Source: JAXHMM01 sp964528445 (lineage in GTDB: Bacteria > Bacteroidota > Rhodothermia > Balneolales > Balneolaceae). From it: a DNA stretch of 54,107 bases. Shown here piece after piece: positions 54,096 through 54,107 of this stretch; within the stretch, counting starts at the first letter, position 1; each line of letters opens with the position of its first letter. The translations under genes were made by a program, and so were the position numbers. The stretch spans positions 1 through 54,107 of the forward strand of contig CAZGSL010000015.1 of NCBI GenBank assembly GCA_964528445.1, written 5' to 3'. The notes beneath the pieces are model-generated. The model searched no databases. It had not been told where the DNA came from and saw only the letters and a program-made list of their open reading frames with translations.

Positions 54096-54107
54096 AAATA
54101 CTTTGAT

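Overview
The window is about 54 kb of moderately GC-rich bacterial chromosome with one scaffold gap (100 N at 1700-1799). It reads like a member of the FCB group, most likely Balneolota/Rhodothermota or a close relative. This is inferred from weak or absent Shine-Dalgarno sites before many genes, Bacteroidota-type TAnnTTTG boxes in several intergenic regions, a fused alpha/beta 2-oxoacid dehydrogenase E1, many lipoproteins, and a CusA-type efflux cluster with a secreted Cys-rich protein. No rRNA, tRNA, CRISPR array, IS element or prophage was seen. Genes are tightly packed in short operons.

Layout: 1-5677 holds a 5'-truncated RluA-type pseudouridine synthase, an anti-sigma-like membrane protein, rmuC (broken by the gap) and a large fusion protein (alpha/beta hydrolase, DedA/VTT, ATP-grasp). 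The fusion is the last gene of an olsB-olsA operon (5674-7204), the classic ornithine-lipid acyltransferase pair. From 7390 to 12946 lie a small membrane protein, a glycosylasparaginase, an M28 peptidase, an M19 dipeptidase and a D-threonine aldolase/D-serine dehydratase-like PLP enzyme, which suggests peptide and D-amino-acid scavenging. From 12994 to 21451: a SulP transporter, a degenerate AAA+ protein next to a bacterial SUI1/eIF1 homologue, a probably inactive metallopeptidase homologue, a DinB-like protein, a BNR-repeat lipoprotein, a PlsC acyltransferase, a DEAD-box helicase with a long charged tail and an FKBP isomerase.

From 21458 to 30104 runs a complete recC-recB-recD operon on the minus strand. 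From 30175 to 33677 a compact minus-strand operon makes spermidine from arginine (SpeD, pyruvoyl arginine decarboxylase, SpeE), with a translationally coupled CPA2 antiporter. A fused branched-chain-type E1 dehydrogenase (34002-35987) faces away from it. Then come an ECF sigma factor with a small anti-sigma-like gene downstream, holA and asnS (with a coiled-coil insertion).

From 39884 to 50223 is a metal-handling region: a secreted Cys/His/Met-rich protein, CusA, a TolC-family channel, CusB with a heavy-metal-binding domain, a DUF2231 membrane protein and a cytochrome c-FTR1 fusion. The window ends with argF-argG-argH on the minus strand, preceded by a strong terminator hairpin only 22 bp from the argF start, so it may act as an attenuator.

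The points most worth a second look are the three-part fusion coupled to olsBA, the pseudo-AAA+/SUI1 pair, the Cys-rich protein of the copper cluster, and the hairpin in front of argF. All identifications rest on reading translated sequences; no database search was possible.
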